From: Vibrio sp. 10N
GTDB taxonomy: Bacteria; Pseudomonadota; Gammaproteobacteria; Enterobacterales; Vibrionaceae
Reading direction: 5' to 3'
Length of the DNA stretch: 64,000 nt
Assembly: GCF_036245475.1 (NCBI RefSeq)
Contig: NZ_BTPM01000002.1
Location: 620,001 to 684,000 of the forward strand
Each line of letters starts with the position of its first letter. Position 1 is the first letter of the stretch. The notes beneath the pieces were generated by a model. The model saw only the letters and a program-made list of their open reading frames with translations, ran no database searches and was not told where the DNA came from. Below, piece by piece: positions 52,097-62,076 of the stretch. The translations under genes and the position numbers were made by a program.

Positions 52097-52552
52097 CTAG
52101 ATGCGCTCAGCTAGGTAAGCGTCATAGTCTGGAATTTCAATGTCCACTTCTTGGGAAAGTAGGTTAGATTCAAACAGGAAGTTTGCTGTAGCGCGATTGG
52201 TAGCGACCGGGATGTTCCACACGCTCGCTATACGCAGTAGCGCTTTTACATCTGGGTCGTGAGGAACGGCATTGAGTGGATCCCAGAAGAAAATCAACAT
52301 ATCCAGTTTACCTTCAGAAATGAGTGCGCCGATCTGTTGGTCGCCTCCCATTGGGCCGCTAATCATACTTTTGATCGCAAGCCCTGTCTCTTTGCTGAGC
52401 ATGTTTCCTGTTGTGCCAGTGGCATATAGAAAGTGACCTTGTAACTTCTCTTTATTTTCTTTGACCCAGCGAAGCAACTCTGGCTTGTAGTGATCGTGGG
52501 CAACCAGTGCGATGTGCTTGTGTGCCGGCATTGTGCGAATCGTTTTCTGCAT
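52097..52552 (-). CDS. mgsA: Methylglyoxal synthase
   Basis: 151 residues, standard length. It converts dihydroxyacetone phosphate to methylglyoxal and phosphate when sugar phosphates build up. The block [17 protein letters not shown] opens the protein, phosphate-binding is in [12 protein letters not shown], and the catalytic Asp is in [14 protein letters not shown]. Methylglyoxal made here is a possible substrate for the YaeR-type protein at 1933-2325. It is a single gene, well conserved in Vibrio. Confidence 0.96.
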   Translation of the reverse strand: MQKTIRTMPAHKHIALVAHDHYKPELLRWVKENKEKLQGHFLYATGTTGNMLSKETGLAIKSMISGPMGGDQQIGALISEGKLDMLIFFWDPLNAVPHDPDVKALLRIASVWNIPVATNRATANFLFESNLLSQEVDIEIPDYDAYLAERI

Positions 52553-52731
52553 TTAACTCGTGTCCTAATTATCTATCTTCTAATTCCGATTTTTCTAATT
52601 CGAATAAACATGAATGACAGTCACCATACTCATTTGAATTAGCTACTGTTAAGCCATTGATATGCATATCAAGCTTTATACTACGCATGGCCGCCTGAGC
52701 CCGCAATTAACATAATTGATATCTGTGACAA

Positions 52732-53760
52732 TTAATGCTCTTCAACACTAAAAATAGGCCTGAACGCACTGGGCGACAAGGACTCTGCGATGACTTGCTC
52801 ATCAAGAGAGGTAGGTGAGAGCACTTCAATGTTAGGGGCCAGGTCGACTTGGTAGGATTCACCGCGTAAATAGTGCGTAGCCTGCCGAATAGACAATTGA
52901 CCTTGCTCTACCATTTTGTCAGTAGGTGCGAGTTCGACTTTGTTTCGAAGTAGCCCACGGTAGACACCGTGACTGAGGTAAATCGACAGCAGTTTAATAT
53001 TGGAATGTTCTGGCTGGGCGCGAAGCTCGCTGATGGCTGCTTCTATGGCGACCGCACTGCCGACGATATAGTCAAGCTTGGGGTAGGTTTCAATGATCTC
53101 CTGAATAAGGTTACGTTGTAACTCTTTGTCGTTGTCAGCCCAGCGGGTATTCACCACATTTACGTTGCTGTTTTTTATGGCTTCCAGAAAACCAAGAATG
53201 ACGGGTTTAGTACCGCCACTCGATTCTGGCCCAGGTAAAAAGGCCACATCCACTTGACCACTGCCTTTCGGGTGTTGATTCGCTAGGTGCTCGCCAACTT
53301 TATATCCCATCCAATACCAATCAACGCCAACGACGCCTTTGACATGCTGACGCTGCGTTTTATCGACAATCAGGTGATTCACTGTCGCGAAAACCGGCGT
53401 ATCGTGTGTGTACTGGCTTAAATCGTCACTGAATGCGGTAGGCGAGACTGTACCAAGAATGATGGCATCTGCGCCCCATTGTCGGCAGGCAACAAGCTGA
53501 GCACGTTGTTTATCGATATTGGGATAGCCTCCAGACTCTAACACCTTAAGCGTAACGTGTTGTTTTTCCGCCTCGGTCACCATGCCGTAATTAACGGATA
53601 GCCAATAAGAGTCTTTAAGATGAGGGTAGATTGCACACACTTTCTCGGCTCGCGAAGTGGCCTTAACCGGGGTTGCCTGGGCTTGATTGATAGCCGATTG
53701 ACTACCGCTGGCAATCAGTAGCGCACAAATTGTAGAAAAAAAGTGAGTCTTATTAGGCAT
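52732..53760 (-). CDS. torT: TMAO-sensing periplasmic protein TorT
   Basis: 342 residues. A signal peptide ends near QAQATP. The mature protein is a type I periplasmic binding fold. KDSYWLSVNYGMVTEAEKQH and GADAIILGTVSPTAF match TorT, which binds trimethylamine N-oxide and presents it to the kinase TorS. It is divergent from torS over about 190 bp. The torR and torCA genes are not in the window. Confidence 0.9.
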   Translation of the reverse strand: MPNKTHFFSTICALLIASGSQSAINQAQATPVKATSRAEKVCAIYPHLKDSYWLSVNYGMVTEAEKQHVTLKVLESGGYPNIDKQRAQLVACRQWGADAIILGTVSPTAFSDDLSQYTHDTPVFATVNHLIVDKTQRQHVKGVVGVDWYWMGYKVGEHLANQHPKGSGQVDVAFLPGPESSGGTKPVILGFLEAIKNSNVNVVNTRWADNDKELQRNLIQEIIETYPKLDYIVGSAVAIEAAISELRAQPEHSNIKLLSIYLSHGVYRGLLRNKVELAPTDKMVEQGQLSIRQATHYLRGESYQVDLAPNIEVLSPTSLDEQVIAESLSPSAFRPIFSVEEH

Positions 53761-53951
53761 ATCGTCAACGTTTAGTGGTATCTAGCTCTGCTACACTGCA
53801 AAATATAGCGTAATACAGTCCAATGAGCCTCGGCAAGCGCTAAGTGTCGGTCAGTGGGCGTATTTTTGTGGTAAGCGCAGTTCTCTCTGGTTTCGAACTA
53901 TTATCAGATAGTGGCCTAGACGGTAACAAAGCAAAATGTAATGGAGTGGGT

Positions 53952-56873
53952 ATGTTGCTCTCTAAAGCCAGTATTGGCCGTAAGTTGTTATTCTCTTTTC
54001 TGGTAATGGCACTGCTAGTGCTGTTGTCGACGGCGATTGGTGTTTCTGGTTTTTCATTTGTGGCCAAAACGGAGCGCAATGTTGTCGACACGGCGATCCC
54101 ATCAATGCTAGAAGCACGCGAAGTGTCAGAGTTAAGTTCACGTATTATCGCCTCAGTACAGGTGCTGTCTAACGCAAAAACCAAACCTCAGCACCAAGAA
54201 GCAGGGCGTGTTTTATTCTCTCGTCTTGAGTCTTTGCTCCTGCACATAAAGTCTCTGGGCTCAGATTCTTTTGATTCCCAACTGCTCGATAGTCTTGAAC
54301 AAACAGTACAGTCAATCATTGATAGCCTGGCGGAATTAGGCAGCTCTGTTGAGCAAACTATCACATTAGACCAATCTATTTTAGAGCAGACAACTCAGTT
54401 GCGAGTTCAAGCAGAAGAGTTAGAGCAGCTGACCCGCACTCAAGTTCTCAATACCAGCACCATCGCTGTCGCTAATGTCACCCACATATATGGACTATTG
54501 GAAAAGGAAAAAAAAGCGGAGGCACTTGATGCTCTAGACAGTTTGGTTGAAGTCGATCTTGATTTGTCAGAGCGATTGCATGAGCTGCACCTTCTCGCGT
54601 TTAAAACGTTAAACCAAATTGAAGAAGCGAGAACGGTATCCGACCCCGGACGTATTGAGGAATTGCAGCGTCAGTATCAAACCAATATCAATATTATGCA
54701 AAGGCGTGTACCAGGCGTCGAAGATCCAACACGCTCTAAACAAATGGCTTCGCTTCTGGACGAACTGTGGTCAGGAAAAACCATTTTTACGTTACTTAAG
54801 CAAAAACATAATGAAAAACAGCGCTCACAAAGTTTAATGCAAGAGACGCTGGAGCTGTTTACTCGATTAAATGAAACCATTTCAAAACTCGTTGACCAAT
54901 CCAATGCAGCGACGACGGTCGCTGTAGCCGATTTGTCCTCAACGTTGAAGTACGCCCAATGGACGTTAGCGATACTCTCCATCATAGGCTTTGTCGTTGT
55001 AGTTTTGATCGTCTGGCGCGTGGTGTATGTCTCTGTGGTGAAAAGATTGGCCGAGTATTCTAGTGCATTACTATCGATTGCGAAAGGCCAGCTTAATGTC
55101 GATGTTAAAGTAAAAGGGAATGATGAGCTCGCGCATATGGGGCAAGCGATCATTACAGCTCGTAACACCGCACAAGCACTCAAGGTGGTTGCTGAAGCGG
55201 AAGTGAAAGCGAAAAAAGAACTTGAGAACCACAAAAACCAACTCGAACAGATTGTTACGGAACGTACGCTACAGCTGCAGACCAGCAACGAAAAACTGAA
55301 CCAAGAGGTGTTGAATCACGCCAAAGCACGGAATGCAGCCGAGCAAGCAAACCGTGCTAAATCGGCATTTTTGGCAACGATGAGTCACGAGATCCGCACT
55401 CCAATGAACGGTGTGCTCGGTACGGCGGCCTTGATGGAAGATACGTCTCTAAACACCCAACAACGGCATTATTTGCAAGTCATTAACCGCAGTGGACAGA
55501 ATTTGCTGGCTATTCTTAATGATATTTTGGATTACTCAAAGATTGAGGCGGGTCATCTTGAAATCAGAAACAAACCATTCGATCTCTACCGAATGGTACA
55601 AGATTGCTATCAATTAATGCTGAGCAAGGCGCTCGAAAAGAATTTAGACTTTCGATTTCACATTGAGAATGATGTCTCAGACGTGTATTGCGGAGACGTT
55701 ACAAGGCTTAGCCAAGTGCTCAATAACCTCGTTGGTAATGCCATTAAATTCACCCCTTCTGGTCAAGTTGATATATACGTTTCTCTCGACCCTGAAGATG
55801 AAAGTTGTGTGATGATTGAGGTCTCTGACACAGGGGTCGGTATTAGCCCAGATGATCAGCTCCACTTATTTGAGGCATTTACTCAAGCAGAGGGCTCCCA
55901 TAGCGCAACTGGTGGTACTGGGCTTGGCTTGGCAATAAGTCAAAGATTGGTTCATGCTATGAACGGTCAGATTTATGTTGATTCGTATCTTGGAGAGGGA
56001 AGCCGGTTCTGGTTTGTGATTCCACTGGAGCAATGTGCGTTGGAAGGTCAAGAGATCAGCGCACCGATAGGTAGAACGGAAACCGTGAATGGCCGAGTGT
56101 TATTGATCGAGGATAACTCGGTTAACCTCATGGTCGCGGAAGGGTTTTTAGTTAATATGGGGCATCATGTTATAGCGGCAGAAACAGGTGCTGACGCCAA
56201 AGTGATGTTTACTGAACATGATTTCGATATTGTACTAATCGATATCAATCTTCCTGATTGTAGTGGCATTGACCTTCTTAAAGCGTTCAGAGAGATTGAG
56301 CGGAACAAAACAAGCGGTCAGTCAACGCCGATGATTGCAGTATCAGCTCATGTCTTCAATGAAGAGGTGGAGTCGTACCTTGATGCCGGATTTGATGGTT
56401 ACCTACCAAAACCTGTCGACCGAGAAGATTTAAAAGAGACGATACAGCACCACCTTGCCAATAGGGTGACGACGTATTTACCTACCGAAGAGCTTCCTTC
56501 TCAGAGCGAGTTAGAATCACTGGAGAGCTCATCGGTGATAGAAGAAAAAGTGTTGCTTGAAGATTTGGCGATACTTGGCCATGACCGCGTGAAGAAAATC
56601 GTTGATGCGTTTATTGAATCCAGTCAGCAGACGATAGAGGAACTTGAGCAGGCTGCACAAATTGACGACGAAGGCGAGGTAAAAGCACTAGCCCATAAAC
56701 TCAAAGGCAGTGCTGCGGCACTCGGGCTTACTCAATTGTTCGAGGTGTGCCTTGCCATAGAAACGGCGAATGACCATATTGGTCGATTACTCTCTTTATT
56801 GGAGCTTCTTATTCAATCAAGGCAGCAAGCAATAGAGCACCTAATCTCACTACTGGATAAAAACACAGGTTAG
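53952..56873 (+). CDS. torS: Hybrid sensor kinase TorS
   Basis: 973 residues from the ATG at 53952 (GGAGTGGGT upstream); a 36-codon open stretch before it starts at a GTG-like codon and is not supported. It has a transmembrane helix near 20, a long helical periplasmic sensor, a second helix near 350, HAMP, coiled coil, histidine kinase (phospho-His H479 in MSHEIRTPMNG), a receiver (D764 in LIDINLPDCSG) and an HPt domain (H915 in LAHKLKGSAAALGL). It senses TorT-bound TMAO and phosphorylates TorR. Confidence 0.92.
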   Translation: MLLSKASIGRKLLFSFLVMALLVLLSTAIGVSGFSFVAKTERNVVDTAIPSMLEAREVSELSSRIIASVQVLSNAKTKPQHQEAGRVLFSRLESLLLHIKSLGSDSFDSQLLDSLEQTVQSIIDSLAELGSSVEQTITLDQSILEQTTQLRVQAEELEQLTRTQVLNTSTIAVANVTHIYGLLEKEKKAEALDALDSLVEVDLDLSERLHELHLLAFKTLNQIEEARTVSDPGRIEELQRQYQTNINIMQRRVPGVEDPTRSKQMASLLDELWSGKTIFTLLKQKHNEKQRSQSLMQETLELFTRLNETISKLVDQSNAATTVAVADLSSTLKYAQWTLAILSIIGFVVVVLIVWRVVYVSVVKRLAEYSSALLSIAKGQLNVDVKVKGNDELAHMGQAIITARNTAQALKVVAEAEVKAKKELENHKNQLEQIVTERTLQLQTSNEKLNQEVLNHAKARNAAEQANRAKSAFLATMSHEIRTPMNGVLGTAALMEDTSLNTQQRHYLQVINRSGQNLLAILNDILDYSKIEAGHLEIRNKPFDLYRMVQDCYQLMLSKALEKNLDFRFHIENDVSDVYCGDVTRLSQVLNNLVGNAIKFTPSGQVDIYVSLDPEDESCVMIEVSDTGVGISPDDQLHLFEAFTQAEGSHSATGGTGLGLAISQRLVHAMNGQIYVDSYLGEGSRFWFVIPLEQCALEGQEISAPIGRTETVNGRVLLIEDNSVNLMVAEGFLVNMGHHVIAAETGADAKVMFTEHDFDIVLIDINLPDCSGIDLLKAFREIERNKTSGQSTPMIAVSAHVFNEEVESYLDAGFDGYLPKPVDREDLKETIQHHLANRVTTYLPTEELPSQSELESLESSSVIEEKVLLEDLAILGHDRVKKIVDAFIESSQQTIEELEQAAQIDDEGEVKALAHKLKGSAAALGLTQLFEVCLAIETANDHIGRLLSLLELLIQSRQQAIEHLISLLDKNTG

Positions 56874-56917
56874 CGTTTTTCGTCACTTTTTTGACCTGAT
56901 TTGAACAAGAAGATAGA

Positions 56918-56942
56918 CAAAGGGCTCATATTGAGCCCTTTG
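56918..56942. terminator. Hairpin between torS and the 61-residue gene
   Basis: CAAAGGGCTCA, TAT, TGAGCCCTTTG: a perfect 11-bp stem 44 bases after the torS stop. T runs are poor on both strands, so it may act as a weak bidirectional terminator. Confidence 0.6.
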
Positions 56943-56965
56943 TGATCATGCAGTTTAGTCTTCCC

Positions 56966-57151
56966 TCACCATTCATCATCAAGATAGGTTCGGTGTTCGA
57001 CTGCATAGGGGTCATCATCTAACCCTTTGTTTGAGAGTCCTCTCAAGTGTTCGAGTTGGTGTTCCAACATATTGACGGTCTCGTAGTCACCGTCCGAACA
57101 GGCAACATAAATCTGTTGCTCGATGGCTTCAATGCTATCTTTAATGCTCAT
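56966..57151 (-). CDS. Hypothetical 61-residue protein
   Basis: 61 residues from the ATG at 57151, which has a perfect AGGAGG 6 bases upstream. It is helical and acidic (IEAIEQQIYVACSDGDYETV) and looks like a TPR-like or SMI-like helical hairpin. It begins 30 bases after the end of cti on the same strand and may share its transcript. The family is not recognised. Confidence 0.7.
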   Translation of the reverse strand: MSIKDSIEAIEQQIYVACSDGDYETVNMLEHQLEHLRGLSNKGLDDDPYAVEHRTYLDDEW

Positions 57152-57181
57152 CTTACACCTCCTAAGAGTTCCCGCGAGCAC

Positions 57182-59536
57182 CTATCTGTTCTCAAATCGA
57201 TTATAGTCCAAGAGTCCAAATTCGATAGGTTGTGTTCGCTGGTAAAACTCATGAACTTGATCGCTAAATTGCCAGAAGTCTGGAGAACTACGTCTAACTG
57301 CATAATTGTCGAGCAGTTTTACATAGTCTTCTTCGCCTTTGATATTACGAAGAGCATTGACAAAATTTTCTATGTCTGACTCTTTGAGACTTAAATACGC
57401 ACCGGGATAGCTGCCGATCACCCCGCGTACAAAGGTCAAATCATCATTTTTATAGTCACGGTTTTTCTCTTCTGAGAACAAGCTCGAGATATTGATATGT
57501 GCATTATTATGAAGCAGGGTAAACAGCTGTTGGTTGCCGTTTTCAGCTTCAATCATCACCATCACGATTTGTGGGACGGTCTCAAGGCCTTCACCTTTTA
57601 TGTCATCGATGGTTCTAAGTAGCGCTTCATTTTCCGCTGAAAAGCCAGTATTCACGATATCAAAGCGGTCATGCAACACAGGAGACAACTGCTTCTGTAT
57701 TTTGTCGTACAGCTCCTGTTTATAGTCCTCAGTAAGGTAAAGCACTTGAGTTGGCTGACTAAACGGTTGGATGTTGCGCTGTAAGAACTCACTAAATTGA
57801 GGGCTTTGTTCTTGATACCAGCTACTGAACTCTTTATGGCGAACCGTATTAGGAAGTAGGGCGAGGAAGTTACTTTCACCTTCCATACGCAAGAAGTCCA
57901 TAAACATACGAGTAATCAACTGGTGGCCAAAGTTACCGTAAACATCAAACCCAGCGACCAACAAGTAATGGATACGTTCTAGCAAAGCGTAGTCGAGGAT
58001 CCAGGCCGTTTTTGGAGGTGTGCCGACTAAACCTTGAACCACAGACGCGCTATCAAAATGACGGAATACGGTAAGTGCAGCATTGGGGTTATCACCATTG
58101 CCCGTCCAAAGTACATCGGTTGTCAGGTGTTTGCCGCCTTCGAACCACTTGTTCATAAACTCAGACTTGGCTTCCAAATAGCGAGTTTGTTGCTTGGAGT
58201 ATTTCACCCAATTGGTAATAGGTACCGTATTGCTTTCAAGCTCACTCGGCAATTTTAGGTTGTCAGCTTGTTGTTGATAGAAAGCATTCACTTCCGGTAA
58301 GTCGGCTTTGTCTGGGTCCAGGAACAATACCCAAAAGCGATCATTAATTACGTTAAGAGCGAGCTGACCTCGGCACACTGGCCCTTTAATATACGCCATG
58401 ATCGTATTCTGAGCGTTATCAAGCATGAACTTGAAACGCGCATTGACTGGTAGATCTTTAAAAGCAGTCATTGGATTTGCAGCTACAGCAATATCGTAAC
58501 TTGGCAGTGTATTTACCTCATAGTCAGGCTTAATAAACCACTGGTACCATGATTCTAACCTGCGCGTATTGAGCGCGAAGGGCATATGAGTTTTGTCAAC
58601 GATGGTGCTTCTAACGGGTACTAGGCGATAGTAGACGCGATCAACTCCCGGGTTATCATAAGGTCGGCGCGTGACCACTCTTTCAATCGGTTTGCCTGGT
58701 GGTGTTGTAGAACGAACGATGGTGAAAAAACGGCGTTCGGTTTCAACTTCAGAGAAGTAAAGATGCGCTAAATAGAGGTGCTCATAAATATAACGGGCCG
58801 TTAGTTGGTGTTTTAATGCGTCATGATTGAGCAGTTTTTCATACTCATTGACCAAGCTTTGTTCTTCATTCGTGAGCGGTAACGGCTTATTCATTTTTGC
58901 ACCATTGCCGAGCCAACCGACCAAAGTTTGATATTCGTCGTTGCTAATGCCAGGCATACCAAATGGCATCCCCCATAACGGATAGTCAGCTTCGTACGAA
59001 TCGTACTCTTCAATTGTCGGACAGACTTGCTCACGATCAATTGAAAAATCAAAACCTTCAAGTTGATCCGTTTCTGGTAGCGGATGACGAGCTTTTTGGG
59101 TCAGCATTCTAGCCACAAGACCGGCATCTAGATTTCCTGACAAAGATTGCTCACGTTCGTTAAGGGCGGGGAAAAAGCCGAGCTTACGCCATTCATAGGT
59201 CGTTTGGGCATCTTCAAACAAGCGTGTAGGCTGTGACGCAGTTAAACGTGTACCTTGATACACCAACTCTTTGCTTGAACCACGATCAATACCATCTACC
59301 GAAGATAGCTTGAGTTGGCAAGGCGCATCGTAACAGGCATGACATACCACACAACGATTGTCTATGATGGGTTTTACCTCAGAGAGGAAGAAGTCAGAGT
59401 CCGGAGAAGAAAGAGGAACGGTACGTTCTCTAACTTTGGGTTCACCAAATAACTGGTCATAGTTGAGGCCTGCGTAAGTAGCACACCCTGAAAAAACTAG
59501 GATAAGCAGGGTAAGTGAAAATCGTCTTAATGTCAT
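57182..59536 (-). CDS. cti: Fatty acid cis/trans isomerase, haem-containing lipoprotein
   Basis: 784 residues. A signal with a lipobox-like LVFSGC (C18) is followed by CVVCHACYD, with a c-type haem site CVVCH at 62-66. The long body matches the CTI family known from pseudomonads and vibrios. It converts cis-unsaturated membrane fatty acids to trans isomers without a shift of the double bond, which stiffens the membrane under solvent or heat stress. A single haem is bound in the periplasm. Only a GAGAGCTAAC-like ribosome site precedes the ATG. Confidence 0.92.
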   Translation of the reverse strand: MTLRRFSLTLLILVFSGCATYAGLNYDQLFGEPKVRERTVPLSSPDSDFFLSEVKPIIDNRCVVCHACYDAPCQLKLSSVDGIDRGSSKELVYQGTRLTASQPTRLFEDAQTTYEWRKLGFFPALNEREQSLSGNLDAGLVARMLTQKARHPLPETDQLEGFDFSIDREQVCPTIEEYDSYEADYPLWGMPFGMPGISNDEYQTLVGWLGNGAKMNKPLPLTNEEQSLVNEYEKLLNHDALKHQLTARYIYEHLYLAHLYFSEVETERRFFTIVRSTTPPGKPIERVVTRRPYDNPGVDRVYYRLVPVRSTIVDKTHMPFALNTRRLESWYQWFIKPDYEVNTLPSYDIAVAANPMTAFKDLPVNARFKFMLDNAQNTIMAYIKGPVCRGQLALNVINDRFWVLFLDPDKADLPEVNAFYQQQADNLKLPSELESNTVPITNWVKYSKQQTRYLEAKSEFMNKWFEGGKHLTTDVLWTGNGDNPNAALTVFRHFDSASVVQGLVGTPPKTAWILDYALLERIHYLLVAGFDVYGNFGHQLITRMFMDFLRMEGESNFLALLPNTVRHKEFSSWYQEQSPQFSEFLQRNIQPFSQPTQVLYLTEDYKQELYDKIQKQLSPVLHDRFDIVNTGFSAENEALLRTIDDIKGEGLETVPQIVMVMIEAENGNQQLFTLLHNNAHINISSLFSEEKNRDYKNDDLTFVRGVIGSYPGAYLSLKESDIENFVNALRNIKGEEDYVKLLDNYAVRRSSPDFWQFSDQVHEFYQRTQPIEFGLLDYNRFENR

Positions 59537-59663
59537 AGTTAGCTCTCAATGCATCGCACACAGTGCGAGTGTTTCCTTTTGCATAAAGCTAATTTTCATG
59601 GATAACACGATAATTTTCCAACTCTAATTGGAAAAGAGGTGTTTGATAGCAGGGTAAGTAAAC

Positions 59664-59697
59664 AAAAAAAGGCCTGACGATAAGTCGTCAGGCCTTT
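59664..59697 (-). terminator. Intrinsic terminator of the OFA-family transporter gene
   Basis: AAAGGCCTGACGA, TAAG, TCGTCAGGCCTTT: a perfect 13-bp stem, with a reverse-strand T tract at the left end. It lies between the transporter and cti. Confidence 0.92.
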
Positions 59698-59721
59698 ATG
59701 CGATATTTTTTAGCTTGAGCG

Positions 59722-60954
59722 TTATGCCGCTTTAAGCTCAGCCGCTTTCTGTTCAGAAATTGGTTTAGTCACCAGTGAGAGTACAACACATACGCCCATC
59801 ATTACTGCAGAAATCGTGTACGCTAGGTTGTAACCACCACCATGAGTCATTGAGTAACCCACGATAGCTGCACCGATTGCGCCGCCGATACCCCATGACG
59901 TGTATAGCACGCCGTAGTTAGTGCCGTAGTTCTTAAGGCCATAGTATTCAGCCGTTAGCGATGGGAATACCGCTAGTAGTGTACCGTAACCAACTGCTGC
60001 AACCGCTGTACCGATAATCAACATGAACTCAGAGGTAAATGTTGAGAACAGTACCATGTTTACGCCTTGAAGGATGAACGCGAGCATTAGCGTACGAACA
60101 CCACCGATCTTGTCTGAAAGGATACCTGCTGCGATACGACCGCCAGAGTTGAAGATAGCCAGTAGAGAAGCCAAGTAAACCGCATTTGGTAGGTTCGCTT
60201 GTACACTTGCAATGTTTGTGATGTTACCGATGATCATAAGACCGGCAGCTGCTGCAAATGCGTACATTACCCAAAGTGAATAGAACTGAGGCGTTTTAAG
60301 CATTGCTTTCCAGCTCATGTCTGCCGCTTTTTTCACTTGAACAGGCGCTTTACCCGCTTTTACTTTTGGCTCTTGTGGCTGATAACCCGCTGGTGGGTTG
60401 TTAATTGTTGCTGCAAGTGGTACTGCAACAACAAGTACGCCAACACCTAGCACCATAAAAGTAGAGCTAATACCCATAGAACCAATCAGAGAAGAGGTTA
60501 GGGGAGCTAGGTATACAGCTGCTAGACCAAAGCCTGCTGCAATTAAACCATTTACCATGCCTTTCTTAGAAGGGTGGAACCATTTCATTGCAGAAGGAGA
60601 TAGACATGCATAACCAAAGCCGATACCAGCACCAGTGATCATGCCGAACGTAATGTTAAGCATCATTACCGATTGAGCAAAGCTTGATGCAATCATACCA
60701 AGGCCTGTTAACGTTGCACCCAGAATAAGGATGTTACGTGGACCCATACGGTCTTGAAGTACGCCAGCCACAAGAAGGCAGATAGAGAAAGTGATGGTTG
60801 CAATCGCATAAGGTGAAGAGGCATCTGCCGCGCTCCAACCCCATTCACTTACTAGGGCTTTGTTAAATACACTCCAAGCATACAGGATGCCAAGACAAAG
60901 GTTGATACAGAATCCTGCAATGAGGATACGCATGGCTTTATCAATCTTGCTCAT
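59722..60954 (-). CDS. MFS transporter, OFA (oxalate/formate antiporter) family
   Basis: 410 residues with 12 hydrophobic helices. The OFA signature is in the first helices (AGFCINLCLGILYAWSVF), GAGIGFGYACLSPSAMKWF and GRIAAGILSDKIGG. It probably moves a small organic acid; the substrate is not evident. A large cytosolic loop (PPAGYQPQEPK) lies between helices 6 and 7. Codon use is that of a well-expressed gene. Confidence 0.92.
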   Translation of the reverse strand: MSKIDKAMRILIAGFCINLCLGILYAWSVFNKALVSEWGWSAADASSPYAIATITFSICLLVAGVLQDRMGPRNILILGATLTGLGMIASSFAQSVMMLNITFGMITGAGIGFGYACLSPSAMKWFHPSKKGMVNGLIAAGFGLAAVYLAPLTSSLIGSMGISSTFMVLGVGVLVVAVPLAATINNPPAGYQPQEPKVKAGKAPVQVKKAADMSWKAMLKTPQFYSLWVMYAFAAAAGLMIIGNITNIASVQANLPNAVYLASLLAIFNSGGRIAAGILSDKIGGVRTLMLAFILQGVNMVLFSTFTSEFMLIIGTAVAAVGYGTLLAVFPSLTAEYYGLKNYGTNYGVLYTSWGIGGAIGAAIVGYSMTHGGGYNLAYTISAVMMGVCVVLSLVTKPISEQKAAELKAA

Positions 60955-61453
60955 TTTTGTTCTCTGATATGTCGAACAACGTTCGGGGGGTTAAACACTC
61001 AAATTTAGTTTGCGTTTATCAACAGATGACGCAAAGGAGCGCGGATTATAACCAATAATAATGTGATTGGAATCGATTTTTTCGATTTAATTCAATTAAT
61101 TTATTGATGTAGCAGATATGTAAATTAGATATTAATTTGACGTATGAATTATTTCCCATCTTCGTGGGATCACAAATTTAGCAAGTATCAAAAAAAAATC
61201 TTATGTAAATACATTGTTACAACCGAAAATTCATCGAGCGTAAAATACGTAACATACTGTTACTCTTGGTAATCTCTATTTTTGATTGTTGTGCAAATGT
61301 AACGAGAAATGAATGAACAAAAAGCACACTAAAAACGACTAAAAAGCGCACTTGAAATGTCATTAATAAGGAATCACAATACCCGTAAAATGAGATTTCA
61401 AAATTGAAAATGGACATTTCAAACGCGTTTGTAATTATTTGTTGAGGTGACGT
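60955..61453. other. Divergent intergenic region, OFA transporter and small membrane gene
   Basis: 499 bp, strongly AT-rich, with no credible gene. It should carry both divergent promoters. TTTCAA-AA-TTGAAA near 61398-61411 is the only inverted repeat I noticed. Confidence 0.55.
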
Positions 61454-61825
61454 ATGTTCATGACCAAAATTCTAATGTTGCTAGGTGTGTCTCTTGGAGC
61501 GGGCTATGCAGCCGCGGACCACATCCACTCTTATCTTCTTGGTTTATCTATTGCTTCTCTTGCAGTTGGTGCTTGTTACATGATCGCATTTGCGAGCACA
61601 CGTTTCCCACAGTTTGCGATGGGGCTGCTGCTGTTGGGGTCTATGGCGAAGCTTGTCGTCACTGTGGTAGGGGTAGGCCTAAGTATTTCGAACGACATGA
61701 TTACGTCACCAATTGTGTTTGCACTTTCCTATTTGTTCTACATTATCGCAGTGAGCTACTTGTGGTTTAGCTATCGCGATAGCATCACACCTGTGCCGAA
61801 AGGATTAAAAACGCACGCAGCATAA
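61454..61825 (+). CDS. Hypothetical four-helix membrane protein
   Basis: 123 residues with four hydrophobic helices (residues 4-22, 27-47, 54-76 and 82-104). GAGG lies 6 bases before the ATG. The spacing and the GLLLLGSMAKLVVTVVGVGL segment recall AtpI-like small membrane proteins, but I would not assign it. A terminator follows. Confidence 0.7.
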   Translation: MFMTKILMLLGVSLGAGYAAADHIHSYLLGLSIASLAVGACYMIAFASTRFPQFAMGLLLLGSMAKLVVTVVGVGLSISNDMITSPIVFALSYLFYIIAVSYLWFSYRDSITPVPKGLKTHAA

Positions 61826-61854
61826 TCACCCGTTAGGGTATGTTACCTGAACGC

Positions 61855-61894
61855 AAAAGCCGCCTGCTCGAATTGAAGAGCAGGCGGCTTTTTC
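61855..61894 (+). terminator. Intrinsic terminator of the small membrane gene
   Basis: AAAAGCCGCCTGCTC, eight bases, GAGCAGGCGGCTTTT then T: a perfect 15-bp stem 29 bases after the stop. Confidence 0.93.
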
Positions 61895-62076
61895 ATTTTA
61901 CATGTTACCTTTTTCAAAACCTTCATTGGTTGAGCACATCAATTGTGCGTAACTTAACCGATTTTGATGCTCGTTGGTGCCTTGTTTTTTGTAGCGAGCG
62001 GTTAACATTTCATTTCGAAAGCGGGAAAGTTTGGCGACTAAAAAATAGTTTGCCGCCAATCAACAACCCCTCTTGT

